NCBI GenBank assembly: GCA_937873435.1 | Contig: CALMWM010000230.1 | Location: 1 to 20,450, forward strand | DNA from: an uncultured Gallionellaceae bacterium | GTDB taxonomy: Bacteria; Pseudomonadota; Gammaproteobacteria; Burkholderiales; Sulfuricellaceae | Length of the DNA stretch: 20,450 nt | Direction: 5' to 3' | Position numbers and translations under genes: made by a program | Shown: one piece after another, positions 1 to 6,283 of the stretch | How the letters are laid out: each line of letters starts with the position of its first letter | Position numbering within the stretch: the stretch's first letter is position 1 | Notes under the pieces: model-generated | Database searches by the model: none | Told to the model about the DNA's origin: nothing | Seen by the model: only the letters and a program-made list of their open reading frames with translations

Positions 1-48
1 CGCCGCAACAGGGCAACCAGATGATTTTGTTTGATTTTTAACCGGACA

Positions 49-540
49 CTAGTGGTCCGCGATGAATTTCAAGGCCACGCCGTTGTTGCAATACCTCAGC
101 CCGGTGGGCGCCGGCCCGTCGTTGAACACATGGCCGTGGTGCCCGCCGCAACGCGCGCAATGGTATTCGGTGCGCGGCAGCACCAGCTTGAAATCGGTGC
201 GGGTCTCGACATGGCCGGGCAACGCATCGTAAAAACTTGGCCAGCCGGTGCCGCTGTCGAACTTGAATTTCGACGGGAACAGCGCCAGCCCGCAGGCCAC
301 GCAGGCGAACATACCGCTGCGCTTTTCGTGATTGAGCGGGCTGGTGAACGGCGCCTCGGTGCCTTCATGGCGCAACACCGCGTATTGCTCCGGGGTCAGC
401 AACTTCTTCCATTCCGCATCGCTACGGCTGAGTTTCTCGATACGCTCCGCCGCCAGCGCCGCAACCGGCATGAAAAACTGCGGCAAAGCCAGAACACCCG
501 CCCCACCGCCTGCCAGCTTGATAAACATCCGTCTGTCCAT
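49..540 (-). CDS. msrB: Tat-exported peptide-methionine (R)-S-oxide reductase MsrB
   Basis: MsrB reduces the R-epimer of methionine sulfoxide in proteins. The 163-residue product starts at ATG 540, chosen because a GAGGTGG ribosome site precedes it and because the twin-arginine motif DRRMFIK then lies at the very N-terminus; an in-frame start 15 codons upstream is less likely. Residues 1-31 are a Tat signal ending in AALAA, so the enzyme should act in the periplasm or on the membrane. The domain shows the zinc-binding pairs C80/C83 and C128/C131, the GTGWPSF motif at 97-103 and the catalytic cysteine C151 in RYCNNG; the family usually has RYCxNS, so a Gly replaces the usual Ser. A SigF-type promoter lies 64 nt upstream of the start. 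Identity is near certain; export is inferred from the signal peptide. Confidence 0.95.
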   Translation of the reverse strand: MDRRMFIKLAGGGAGVLALPQFFMPVAALAAERIEKLSRSDAEWKKLLTPEQYAVLRHEGTEAPFTSPLNHEKRSGMFACVACGLALFPSKFKFDSGTGWPSFYDALPGHVETRTDFKLVLPRTEYHCARCGGHHGHVFNDGPAPTGLRYCNNGVALKFIADH

Positions 541-603
541 GATCTTCCACCTCGCCGAAATTAACTGTTTCAAAAGCGCTGACACGCCGTCCTTGGTGGG
601 GGA

Positions 604-629
604 TTCGGGGTGGGGTGGGAAAAGGTTAC
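604..629 (-). promoter_or_regulatory. Putative ECF SigF-type promoter of msrB
   Basis: On the minus strand GTAACC (624-629) is followed by exactly 16 nt and then CGAA (604-607). This equals the GTAACC-N16-CGAA element reported for Caulobacter SigF. The same element with the same spacing occurs at 4162-4187 and 5696-5721, and a SigF homologue is encoded at 5744. It points toward msrB, whose start codon is 64 nt downstream. Confidence 0.8.
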
Positions 630-652
630 ATCACCAAATTTTAACCGACCAA

Positions 653-677
653 ACACCAATGCGCTAAAGCGAATGTC
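653..677. repeat. Degenerate small hairpin repeat (AATGCGC-TAAA-GCG type)
   Basis: The string AATGCGCTAAAGCG at 658-671 is shared exactly with a clearer hairpin near 15305-15330, and a relative occurs at 2213-2239. Here the outer stem is degraded. It lies between divergent msrB and the HipA-family gene. It is probably a decayed member of a dispersed intergenic repeat; no function is evident. Confidence 0.4.
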
Positions 678-769
678 CCTTAGTTGGGCAGCGGCGGATT
701 CCGACACCAAGCCGCCGTTAGCTGTTACGCCTGGATTAGGTCAAAGCCAACCGCAATCAGCGATATTTT

Positions 770-798
770 TTCGTTAGAACACCAAACCAATCTATAAT
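770..798 (+). promoter_or_regulatory. Sigma-70-like promoter of the HipA-family gene
   Basis: A perfect TATAAT (-10) lies at 793-798 in a very AT-rich stretch. The best -35, TTCGTT at 770-775 with a 17-nt spacer, is weak. The transcript would start near 805, about 30 nt before the ATG at 837. No convincing Shine-Dalgarno sequence precedes that ATG. Confidence 0.55.
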
Positions 799-801
799 AT
801 C

Positions 802-837
802 TATTCACTTATTTATTCATAAACTAATTCACACGTA
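802..837 (+). promoter_or_regulatory. Three 12-bp direct repeats, candidate operator of the HipA-family gene
   Basis: ATTCA recurs at 803, 815 and 827, defining three contiguous 12-bp units (TATTCACTTATT, TATTCATAAACT, AATTCACACGTA). They fill the space between the -10 box and the start codon. The downstream protein begins with a winged helix-turn-helix, so autoregulatory binding is plausible; this is inference. Confidence 0.4.
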
Positions 838-2180
838 TGTCCACGAACGTTGATACTATCCGCGATCGCCTAGTCAATGGGCCACTGTCTGCGCGCCAAT
901 TAACTGAAAATATTGGTGTAAGTCAGCCGACAATCTCGCGCGCGCTGACCGAACTTAGCGACGAAGTAGTACGGATAGGAGCAGCACGATCAATTCAATA
1001 CGCGCTACGCGATACCACGCGCGGATTACCAGACATCCCGATATATCGGATTGATGCAGAAGGTCGTATCCGGCAACTGGGCACGCTGGTTCCAGTACGT
1101 CCAGAAGGTTTCGTCATGCACCAAGTGGACGGAGTGACCCTGCACAGCGACGGCTTGCCATGGTGGCTGTTCGACATGCCCCCCCAGGGTTATCTCGGCC
1201 GTGCATACGCTGCTCGCCATGGTGCCGAACTGGGTCTTCCGGAGCGGCTCACCGACTGGAAAGACACCCACGCCTTGCGGGCGCTGATTGTGCAAGGCCA
1301 TGATGTAGTCGGGAATCTGCTGTTGGGCGATGCGGCGAGGGATCGTTTTCTCACCTCTTCCATCCCCGAGCCAATCACAGAGAGACAGAAGGCTGGGGAG
1401 TATGCCCGGTTGGCACTGGAATCATCCCGTGGTGATATACCCGGATCGCCAGCCGGGGGAGAGCAGCCAAAGTTCACCGCTTTTACCATGACTCCCGAGG
1501 GACCACGGCACGTCATCGTGAAGTTCAGCGAATTGGAGGCAGGTCCCGTAACCGAACGCTGGCGCGATCTGCTGCTGGCGGAACACTTCGCACTGGAGAC
1601 ACTGCGCGAAGCAGACATCCCGGCAGCCAGTACACGGATACTAGACCTCGGCGATCAGCGCTTCCTCGAGGTTGAACGCTTTGACCGCGTCGGCAACCTG
1701 GGCCGACGCGCGCTAATCTCTTTGGCCGCACTAGATGCCGAATTCGTCGGAATGGGAACAGGTGGCTGGCCCGCCATTGCCCACCGCCTTGCTATGGGCG
1801 GCCAAATCCGTCCAGAAGCAGCGGAGGGTGCGGATTTACTTTGGGCCTTTGGCACCCTGATCGGTAACTCTGATATGCACAACGGCAATCTGTCATTCGT
1901 CTCAGAGCATGGTCGCCCCTATGACATAGCGCCGGCCTACGACATGACGCCCATGGCATTTGCGCCTCGCAGGGGTGGGGGCCTGTCGGACACCGTCTCC
2001 GAGGCGACCATACGCAGCAGTGTAACAAACGAAACCTGGCGGCGCGCGGAGGAACTGGCGCGCGCATTCTTCACCCGCGTCACTGCGTCTACAGGATTCA
2101 GCCGCCGGTTCGAACCGTGCGTCGCCGCTCTTGAACACCACATCGATACAGCCAGCGTTAAGATCAGACGGCTGGGATGA
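837..2180 (+). CDS. HipA-family Ser/Thr kinase with N-terminal winged HTH (YjjJ-like)
   Basis: The 447-residue protein joins an N-terminal winged helix-turn-helix (about residues 8-55, with SQPTISRALTEL as the recognition region) to a HipA-type kinase. It resembles the orphan HipA homologue YjjJ of Escherichia coli in length and layout. Kinase marks are GGEQPKF in the ATP-binding region, the lysine in HVIVKF, the catalytic loop GNSDMHNGN at 343-351 (D346 in the place of HipA Asp309) and YDIAPAYDM at 362-370 (D369 in the place of the metal-binding Asp). HipA proteins phosphorylate a tRNA synthetase and slow growth; the target here is unknown. No separate hipB-like antitoxin gene is adjacent, so the fused DNA-binding domain may do that job. 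All kinase motifs look intact. Confidence 0.85.
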   Translation: MSTNVDTIRDRLVNGPLSARQLTENIGVSQPTISRALTELSDEVVRIGAARSIQYALRDTTRGLPDIPIYRIDAEGRIRQLGTLVPVRPEGFVMHQVDGVTLHSDGLPWWLFDMPPQGYLGRAYAARHGAELGLPERLTDWKDTHALRALIVQGHDVVGNLLLGDAARDRFLTSSIPEPITERQKAGEYARLALESSRGDIPGSPAGGEQPKFTAFTMTPEGPRHVIVKFSELEAGPVTERWRDLLLAEHFALETLREADIPAASTRILDLGDQRFLEVERFDRVGNLGRRALISLAALDAEFVGMGTGGWPAIAHRLAMGGQIRPEAAEGADLLWAFGTLIGNSDMHNGNLSFVSEHGRPYDIAPAYDMTPMAFAPRRGGGLSDTVSEATIRSSVTNETWRRAEELARAFFTRVTASTGFSRRFEPCVAALEHHIDTASVKIRRLG

Positions 2181-2212
2181 GCCAGTAGCAAGAAAAAACC
2201 CCACCCGCGTAA

Positions 2213-2239
2213 GGCGCAATCCCTGAAGGGCATTGCACC
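2213..2239. repeat. Imperfect hairpin downstream of the HipA-family gene
   Basis: GGCGCAATCCC (2213-2223) and GGGCATTGCACC (2228-2239) pair imperfectly around TGAA. It resembles the small hairpins near 653 and 15305. It may act as a transcription end or be a dispersed repeat. A run of A bases lies 5' of it on the plus strand, so a classical rightward terminator is not supported. Confidence 0.35.
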
Positions 2240-2281
2240 GGATGCCAAATACCTCGCCCCGCACCGTTTCGTAAAACCCGC

Positions 2282-2309
2282 TATACTTGCACTGCAAATG
2301 CAATGCAAA
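2282..2309 (+). promoter_or_regulatory. Promoter/operator of toxin-antitoxin pair 1 (11-bp tandem repeat)
   Basis: A -10-like TATACT (2282-2287) runs directly into TGCACTGCAAA (2288-2298) and TGCAATGCAAA (2299-2309). These two 11-bp units are identical at 10 of 11 positions and spaced one helical turn apart. The antitoxin start is at 2324 with GGAG at 2312-2315. The position over the expected transcription start fits autorepression by the antitoxin. No good -35 was found. Confidence 0.5.
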
Positions 2310-2323
2310 TTCGGAGTCCGACC

Positions 2324-2596
2324 ATGAAAACCGCCACTATCCCATCGCTGCGTGTTGCGCCCGAACTGCGCCACGCTGCCGAAAGCGTCCTCCAGGAAGG
2401 CGAAACCTTGTCCGGCTTCGTCGAACAGTCCCTGCGCGCCAACATCGAGCGGCGGCGCTTTCAGCAGGAGTTTGTCGCGCGTGGGTTGGCCTCGCGCGAT
2501 GAAGCGCTACGCACTGGGGAATATTTTCCCGCCGAGGAGGTGCAGCGCGAACTGGAGGAGATGCTGGTTCAAGCGGAAGCCAAGGCCGGTGCATGA
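2324..2596 (+). CDS. Antitoxin of a ParE-type pair (YlcI/YnfO-like)
   Basis: This 90-residue protein starts at ATG 2324, behind GGAG at 2312-2315; an earlier ATG at 2303 lies inside the tandem operator repeat and lacks a ribosome site. The N-terminus, MKTATIPSLRVAPELRHAAE, reads as a short beta strand followed by helices, typical of ribbon-helix-helix-like antitoxins, and resembles the YlcI/YnfO family. The acidic, helical C-terminus (about 65-90) is the likely toxin-wrapping part. The stop overlaps the toxin start as ATGA, so the two are translationally coupled. It likely neutralises the downstream ParE-like toxin and represses its own operon. Family assignment is from memory of the sequence pattern. 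Confidence 0.75.
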   Translation: MKTATIPSLRVAPELRHAAESVLQEGETLSGFVEQSLRANIERRRFQQEFVARGLASRDEALRTGEYFPAEEVQRELEEMLVQAEAKAGA

Positions 2597-2892
2597 GCTT
2601 TCGCGTCCGCTACACTAGGGCGGCCAGGGAAGATTTGCGCCGCTTGCATGGATTCCTTCTCGACCACGACCTGAAAGCCGCGCGCCGGGCGCTGGACGCG
2701 ATAAGCAAAGGCATCGAACTGCTGCGTGAATTCCCTTTCACTTGCCGGAAGGCGGCGCCAGACAACCCGTTTTTGCGCGAACTGGTCATTCCGTTCGGTG
2801 CAGCCGGTTACATTGCCTTGTTCGAAATCGAGGATAACGAGACCGTCACCATCCTGGCGGTTCGCCACCAGCGCGAGGACGACTACTACTGA
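2593..2892 (+). CDS. RelE/ParE-family toxin
   Basis: The 99-residue protein has the RelE/ParE fold pattern: a first strand with VRYTRAAREDL, two helices (about 13-47), then strands with RELVIPFG, YIALFEI and VTILAVRHQRE. The last motif is the usual C-terminal strand of ParE-like toxins. Members either block DNA gyrase (ParE) or cleave mRNA (RelE); the terminal RHQRE resembles ParE more. It overlaps the upstream antitoxin by ATGA, the usual antitoxin-first order. The gene looks intact. Molecular target is not established from sequence. Confidence 0.8.
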   Translation: MSFRVRYTRAAREDLRRLHGFLLDHDLKAARRALDAISKGIELLREFPFTCRKAAPDNPFLRELVIPFGAAGYIALFEIEDNETVTILAVRHQREDDYY

Positions 2893-2963
2893 CGAGCTGA
2901 CTCCGGGGTCAGCCCGCAAAGGGCGCCCTACATGGGCCCGAAACGCCCGGCGCGCAGGAACCG

Positions 2964-3671
2964 CTATTCCGGTAATTTATCGCGCAGTTCGTTACGCTCG
3001 AACCACCACGAATCGCCGACGATGGCGTTAACCACCAGACTCAGCCGGTGCAGAAACACCTGCGGGTCGCGCAGGCCCTGCTTGTCCAGCCAAGCATCGA
3101 AAGCCTGTTGATCCTCTACGTTGCTATGGCGCGCGGCAACGCGGGCGATGAGGTTGTTGGCCAGCAGGCTCCATTCCCGGTGCTTGGCGTCGTCGGCGCG
3201 CAGGTCGATCACATAGCGCGCGGTGACGGCGGCGAGCGCTGCGCTATCCGAATCGTCGGGGGTTTCGCTGATCAGGTGGTCGAGCATCGCATAGGTGAGT
3301 TCGGGCATGACCGGGAAAGTCACCGCAAGCCAGATGCCCATGCCCAGCGCGGGAATCGAGGCGGCTTGCTCGGTCTGGTAAAGCACGTTGCACGCCTCGA
3401 CGGCGTCTTGCCAGGCGTCGTTTTTCAACGCGGTGTCAAAAGCAGAACGCGCCAAGTCCCAGGCCTCTTCCTTGCGCTCCAGCAACACCAGAATCTCGGC
3501 GGTATCCAGTTGCAGCCGGGCACGCTCCATCTCATCGGCGCCTGAAAAGTTTTCCAGTTGTTGCTTCTTTTCGCTCAAGCGTTGCTCGAATTCGGCTTTC
3601 TCGTTTTCGTTCAAGCTGTTTTGCAGGGACATGTGGGCGTAGGGGTCGAGTTCGGGGCTGTTTTCGCTCAT
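2964..3671 (-). CDS. Hypothetical alpha-helical protein (235 aa), possible TPR-like
   Basis: I do not recognise a characterised family. The product is acidic and largely alpha-helical, with a charged coiled-coil-prone N-terminal segment (about 20-65, rich in Glu, Lys and Gln) followed by helix pairs such as LLERKEEAWDLARSAFDTAL and NDAWQDAVEACNVLYQ, which look like tetratricopeptide-type repeats. There is no signal peptide or membrane segment, so it should be cytosolic. It is transcribed convergently with the ParE-type pair, 71 nt apart. Codon usage and GC content resemble the surrounding chromosomal genes, so it is probably a conserved lineage-specific gene rather than an import. Confidence 0.75.
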   Translation of the reverse strand: MSENSPELDPYAHMSLQNSLNENEKAEFEQRLSEKKQQLENFSGADEMERARLQLDTAEILVLLERKEEAWDLARSAFDTALKNDAWQDAVEACNVLYQTEQAASIPALGMGIWLAVTFPVMPELTYAMLDHLISETPDDSDSAALAAVTARYVIDLRADDAKHREWSLLANNLIARVAARHSNVEDQQAFDAWLDKQGLRDPQVFLHRLSLVVNAIVGDSWWFERNELRDKLPE

Positions 3672-3824
3672 GCTTGTACTTCGCGTTCATTATCGGAAGG
3701 CGCAATTTTAAGGCATTTTGCCGGTTCTTATACCGTGATCCTAACCGTTTCGAGGTCAAATCCCGCAAAATAACATGCCCTTGCAAGACCTAACCCCGTT
3801 TACTCCTGCGTAGAAAACACATAA

Positions 3825-4016
3825 CTAGGCACTGGTATTGATGACGCTTCCGATCTTGCTTCCGGCAATCGGATTGTTTTCGGAGTTTGCCTGATTGCGG
3901 TTGGTCTGCGGCGTTTCCTGCGGTTTTGAGGTTGCCTGCGCGTCATTATTGCGCTTCACTTGGGACGTAGCGCTATAAGCGTGGAGCGATGCTATGCCGC
4001 CTCTGCTAATTTCCAT
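3825..4016 (-). CDS. Small polar protein (63 aa) under a SigF-type promoter
   Basis: This short gene starts at ATG 4016 with an excellent ribosome site, GGAGG, 7 nt upstream (GGAGGCAAAACATG). The product has no signal peptide or membrane segment. Residues 1-20 (MEISRGGIASLHAYSATSQ) are mildly amphipathic; the remainder is Asn/Gln/Ser/Thr-rich and probably disordered. The N-terminus faintly recalls YjfB-type small proteins (MDIS..IASL), but I would not assign that. A GTAACC-N16-CGAA promoter lies about 146 nt upstream with no better gene between, so it appears to be a member of the local SigF regulon along with msrB and the methionine-rich peptide. Function unknown. Confidence 0.65.
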   Translation of the reverse strand: MEISRGGIASLHAYSATSQVKRNNDAQATSKPQETPQTNRNQANSENNPIAGSKIGSVINTSA

Positions 4017-4161
4017 GTTTTGCCTCCATTGGTTGACGTTTACGGATCACCCTTCATTGCACCCGGCCAAGCGATACCAAGGGTATTGCCCGGCCTGCGA
4101 TGGGGCTGGTTCACTTGACGATCCCGACGGCCTCGCGGTTTTTCGCCTGTGTAACGAGTAG

Positions 4162-4187
4162 TTCGGAAAGTATTGAAAAAAGGTTAC
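4162..4187 (-). promoter_or_regulatory. Putative SigF-type promoter of the 63-aa protein gene
   Basis: On the minus strand GTAACC (4182-4187), 16 nt, then CGAA (4162-4165). It also shares TTTTTTC just after the GTAACC with the copy at 5696-5721. The transcript would carry a leader of about 140 nt before the ATG at 4016, in which I see no other gene. Confidence 0.75.
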
Positions 4188-4219
4188 ACGGAAAAAACCC
4201 GATTGCTGGATTTCCCCTC

Positions 4220-4248
4220 GTGGGCGATCCCAAAAGGAGATTGCCCAC
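4220..4248. repeat. Short hairpin upstream of the YgjP-like gene
   Basis: GTGGGCGATC (4220-4229) and GATTGCCCAC (4239-4248) pair with one mismatch around a 9-nt loop. It lies in the leader or promoter region of the YgjP-like gene. No other copy was noticed in the window; role unknown. Confidence 0.35.
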
Positions 4249-4293
4249 GCAACAACCGGTACAATCCCGCCATCCGCCACACCCCGATCCGCC

Positions 4294-4827
4294 ATGCGCC
4301 CGAAACCTCCGCCTAATTACCTGGCCGGCTACCCTGCCGAATTGCTTGCCCAGGTACGGCAACTGATCGAACAAGACTTGCTGGCCGGCGTGATGCTGCA
4401 AAAGTATCCGCTGGCGCACCCGGTGCGCACCGACAACGCGCTTTACGATTACGTGCAAGAGATCAAGAACGCATACCTGCGCAATGCCGGACAACTGAGC
4501 AAGGTGGCGTTCGACGGCAAGCTGCATGTCGTTCAGCAAGCACTGGGTACGCACACCGCGATCTCGCGGGTACAAGGCGCCAAGCTCAAGGCCAAGCGCG
4601 AGATCCGCGTCGCGACGGTGTTCAAGGAGATGCCTGCGGAATTCCTGCGCATGATCGTCGTTCACGAACTGGCGCACCTCAAGGAGCGCGAGCACGGCAA
4701 GGCCTTCTATCAACTGTGCCGGCACATGGAACCAAATTACCATCAACTGGAATTCGATCTGCGGGTTTACCTCAGCCATCTTGAAACGACTGGCCGGCCG
4801 CTCTGGGCGGCTGCGCCCCTGGAATAG
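4294..4827 (+). CDS. YgjP-like zinc metallopeptidase-fold protein (WLM/DUF45 type)
   Basis: The 177-residue protein carries the zincin motif HELAH at 124-128 with E125 as the expected general base and a third histidine at 134 in REHGKAF, followed by CRHMEPNY. This spacing is characteristic of the YgjP/WLM (M48-like, DUF45) group. Helical segments precede the domain, including the YDYVQEIKNAYLR helix. There is no signal peptide, so it is cytosolic. Many YgjP relatives sit beside type I restriction genes, but none is nearby. A TACAAT box lies at 4260-4265, with a poorly spaced TTGCCC upstream. Catalytic activity (protease or nucleotide hydrolase) is not settled for this family. Confidence 0.85.
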   Translation: MRPKPPPNYLAGYPAELLAQVRQLIEQDLLAGVMLQKYPLAHPVRTDNALYDYVQEIKNAYLRNAGQLSKVAFDGKLHVVQQALGTHTAISRVQGAKLKAKREIRVATVFKEMPAEFLRMIVVHELAHLKEREHGKAFYQLCRHMEPNYHQLEFDLRVYLSHLETTGRPLWAAAPLE

Positions 4828-4961
4828 CCTCGCAGCGACCAAAGGGCATTGCGCTGGAACATTCGCTTGGGTTTACGGTCGGCATGATGATGCCGCCTCG
4901 CTAACCGGCGCATGAAAAGCCATAATGCGTTAACACGCCAATCCAAAGAGAAGACCCTACC

Positions 4962-5234
4962 ATGTTCACGCTACCCTCCATGTGGAACCTGATTATTTCC
5001 ACCTTCGCGTTCGTCATCGCCGCCTGGTATATCCGCCGCTACCTGGATCAGAGCGGACTCCCCCAAGGTTTGACGCGCGGCATCCTGGTGTTTGCTATCG
5101 CCTATTTCGTGTCGTGGGGGGTGGGTGAAGCGGTGGACTGGACTCAGGAAAAAATCGAGGGGCCGCAGCCGGCAGCGAAAACCACGGACGATCTGTCGCA
5201 AATGCTGAAGTCGCTGGGCCAGGCGCAACAGTGA
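4962..5234 (+). CDS. Small inner-membrane protein (90 aa), unknown function
   Basis: The product has two predicted membrane helices, about residues 8-25 (NLIISTFAFVIAAWYI) and 38-57 (RGILVFAIAYFVSWGVGEAV), and a polar C-terminal tail of about 30 residues ending in a short helix (DLSQMLKSLGQAQQ). The start is ATG 4962, preceded by a purine-rich AAGAGAAGA stretch. The hairpin topology with a soluble tail is common among small uncharacterised membrane proteins; I recognise no specific family. It is a single gene on the plus strand, with 134 nt upstream, and a GC stem-loop at 5245-5263 after its stop. Confidence 0.7.
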   Translation: MFTLPSMWNLIISTFAFVIAAWYIRRYLDQSGLPQGLTRGILVFAIAYFVSWGVGEAVDWTQEKIEGPQPAAKTTDDLSQMLKSLGQAQQ

Positions 5235-5244
5235 TCCTCGTGTC

Positions 5245-5263
5245 GCTTGCCTGAACGGCAAGC
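5245..5263. terminator. Stem-loop after the small membrane protein gene
   Basis: GCTTGCC (5245-5251) and GGCAAGC (5257-5263) form a perfect 7-bp stem with a 5-nt loop just after the stop at 5234. It lacks a following T-run, so intrinsic termination is uncertain. It lies between convergent genes. Confidence 0.35.
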
Positions 5264-5321
5264 CTGGGATTGCGCCCCCGTCCCTCGCGGAAGCGGGAGC
5301 GCCCGGTTCGGAATGCGCCGT

Positions 5322-5588
5322 TTATTTCTTGGGTTCCATGGCCATGCCGCCGCCTTTTTCCATCTTGTCGTGCGTCTTTTCCATCGTTTTCGGCGGCGCC
5401 TTCATCATGGCGCCATCCTTGGTCATGGTTTCCTTCTTCATCATGGCGCCTTCCTTGCTCATGGTCTCCTTCTTCATCATGGCGCCGTTATCCATCGTGC
5501 CGGCCTTCTCCATCGGCTCCGCCGAGAACGCGAGACCGGCAGTGCACATCAAGCCGAGCGAGAGTACTACGGAAGAAATTTTGTTCAT
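5322..5588 (-). CDS. Exported methionine-rich MXKDX-repeat protein (MrpX-like)
   Basis: The 88-residue precursor has a Sec signal peptide (residues 1-23, ending AFSA before EPM). The mature part, about 65 residues, holds 14 methionines, many lysines, and no cysteine (the only cysteine is in the signal peptide). It is built from a 12-residue repeat of the form MMKKETMSKEGA. This matches the pentapeptide MXKDX repeat family. In Azospira the analogous MrpX is a periplasmic methionine-rich decoy that is oxidised by hypochlorite and regenerated by a methionine sulfoxide reductase; copper binding is an alternative role for Met/Lys-rich peptides. It is divergent from sigF and preceded by a SigF-type promoter at 5696-5721. 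Family call is strong; function is by analogy. Confidence 0.85.
   Translation of the reverse strand: MNKISSVVLSLGLMCTAGLAFSAEPMEKAGTMDNGAMMKKETMSKEGAMMKKETMTKDGAMMKAPPKTMEKTHDKMEKGGGMAMEPKK
5410..5481 (-). repeat. Two 36-bp tandem repeats inside the methionine-rich gene
   Basis: Units 5410-5445 and 5446-5481 match at 33 of 36 positions and encode 12-residue units MMKKETM(S/T)K(E/D)GA. Partial units flank both sides (GCGCC recurs again at 5482). The array could expand or contract by slippage, changing the number of methionines. Confidence 0.85.
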
Positions 5589-5618
5589 TTGAAGTTCCTT
5601 TTCAAAAAAGTGGCATTA

Positions 5619-5647
5619 TTGCAACGGGTTCGGTTTTTAAATATAAA
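5619..5647 (+). promoter_or_regulatory. Sigma-70 promoter candidate for sigF-nrsF
   Basis: TTGCAA (5619-5624), a 17-nt spacer and TATAAA (5642-5647) make a good housekeeping promoter facing sigF. The transcript would have about a 90-nt leader before the TTG start at 5744. No rightward GTAACC-N16-CGAA was found here, so sigF may not drive its own operon. Confidence 0.5.
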
Positions 5648-5695
5648 TCCACGACGCATTGGCCGCCGGCCATTGTTGCCCCGTGTACCGACCTA

Positions 5696-5721
5696 TTCGG
5701 GCAGCTTCGAAAAAAGGTTAC
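5696..5721 (-). promoter_or_regulatory. Putative SigF-type promoter of the methionine-rich protein gene
   Basis: On the minus strand GTAACC (5716-5721), 16 nt, then CGAA (5696-5699). It directs transcription across the divergent region to the ATG at 5588, giving a leader of about 100 nt. It is the third identical-spacing copy in the window and lies right beside the sigma factor gene. Confidence 0.82.
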
Positions 5722-5743
5722 ATCGGGATTGCAGGGAACGGGT

Positions 5744-6283
5744 TTGACTGATCGAACGGAAAATCTTGAAGCGTTGATGAAGCTCTCGCTGGGCGGGGAT
5801 CAGCGTGCCTATGCGCAGCTGTTGCAGGCTAGCGCGCGCCTGCTCCGCCCGTTCCTGGCCAAACGCCTCAATTCCGCCAGCGAGGTGGACGACCTGCTCC
5901 AGGAAATCCTGCTGTCGATCCACAAGGCGCGCCACACCTACGACGGCGAACGGCCTTACAAGCCCTGGGCCTACGCGATCGCCAAATTCCGTTTGCAGGA
6001 TCATTTGCGCGCGCATTACGCCGATCAGCTGCACCACGCCATCGAATTGTCCGAGGTGGAAAACGATTTGCCGGAAAATGTAACCGAATCCGGGATGAGC
6101 TACGAATCTATCAGTGTGGAAGTCGAAAAACTTCCGCCCAAACAGGCCGCGATCCTGCAACTGATGCATCAGGAAGGCTATACCGCGAAAGAGGTGGCTG
6201 AAAAGATCGGCATGAAGGAATCCGCGGTCAAGGTCGCGGCCCATCGCGCCTACAAGATATTGCGAAAGGTACTGGAACGATAA
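5744..6283 (+). CDS. sigF: ECF RNA polymerase sigma factor, SigF type
   Basis: The 179-residue protein is a group 4 (ECF) sigma factor. Region 2 runs from about residue 10 to 80, with the core-binding segment EVDDLLQEILLSIHKARHTY and the -10 recognition part RPYKPWAYAIAKFRLQDHLR. Region 4 (about 120-175) has the helix-turn-helix KEVAEKIGMKESAVKVAAHRAYK. I place the start at TTG 5744, behind AGGGA, because homologues begin MTDR..-like just before region 2; the open frame runs further upstream without a better start, and ATG 5777 would cut into region 2. It overlaps nrsF by one base (TAATG), so the two are coupled. It should recognise GTAACC-N16-CGAA promoters, three of which are in this window. 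Confidence 0.88.
   Translation: MTDRTENLEALMKLSLGGDQRAYAQLLQASARLLRPFLAKRLNSASEVDDLLQEILLSIHKARHTYDGERPYKPWAYAIAKFRLQDHLRAHYADQLHHAIELSEVENDLPENVTESGMSYESISVEVEKLPPKQAAILQLMHQEGYTAKEVAEKIGMKESAVKVAAHRAYKILRKVLER

Noticed and set aside
5270..5743. Long N-terminal extension of the sigma factor frame
   Set aside because: The extension runs antisense over the methionine-rich gene and is low-complexity Ser/Arg/Pro; sigma region 2 begins just after TTG 5744, which has its own ribosome site.
6080..6106. GTAACC followed by CGAA on the plus strand inside sigF, pointing to nrsF
   Set aside because: The spacer is 17 nt, not 16, and it is within coding sequence. The three accepted copies all have 16 and lie upstream of gene starts.
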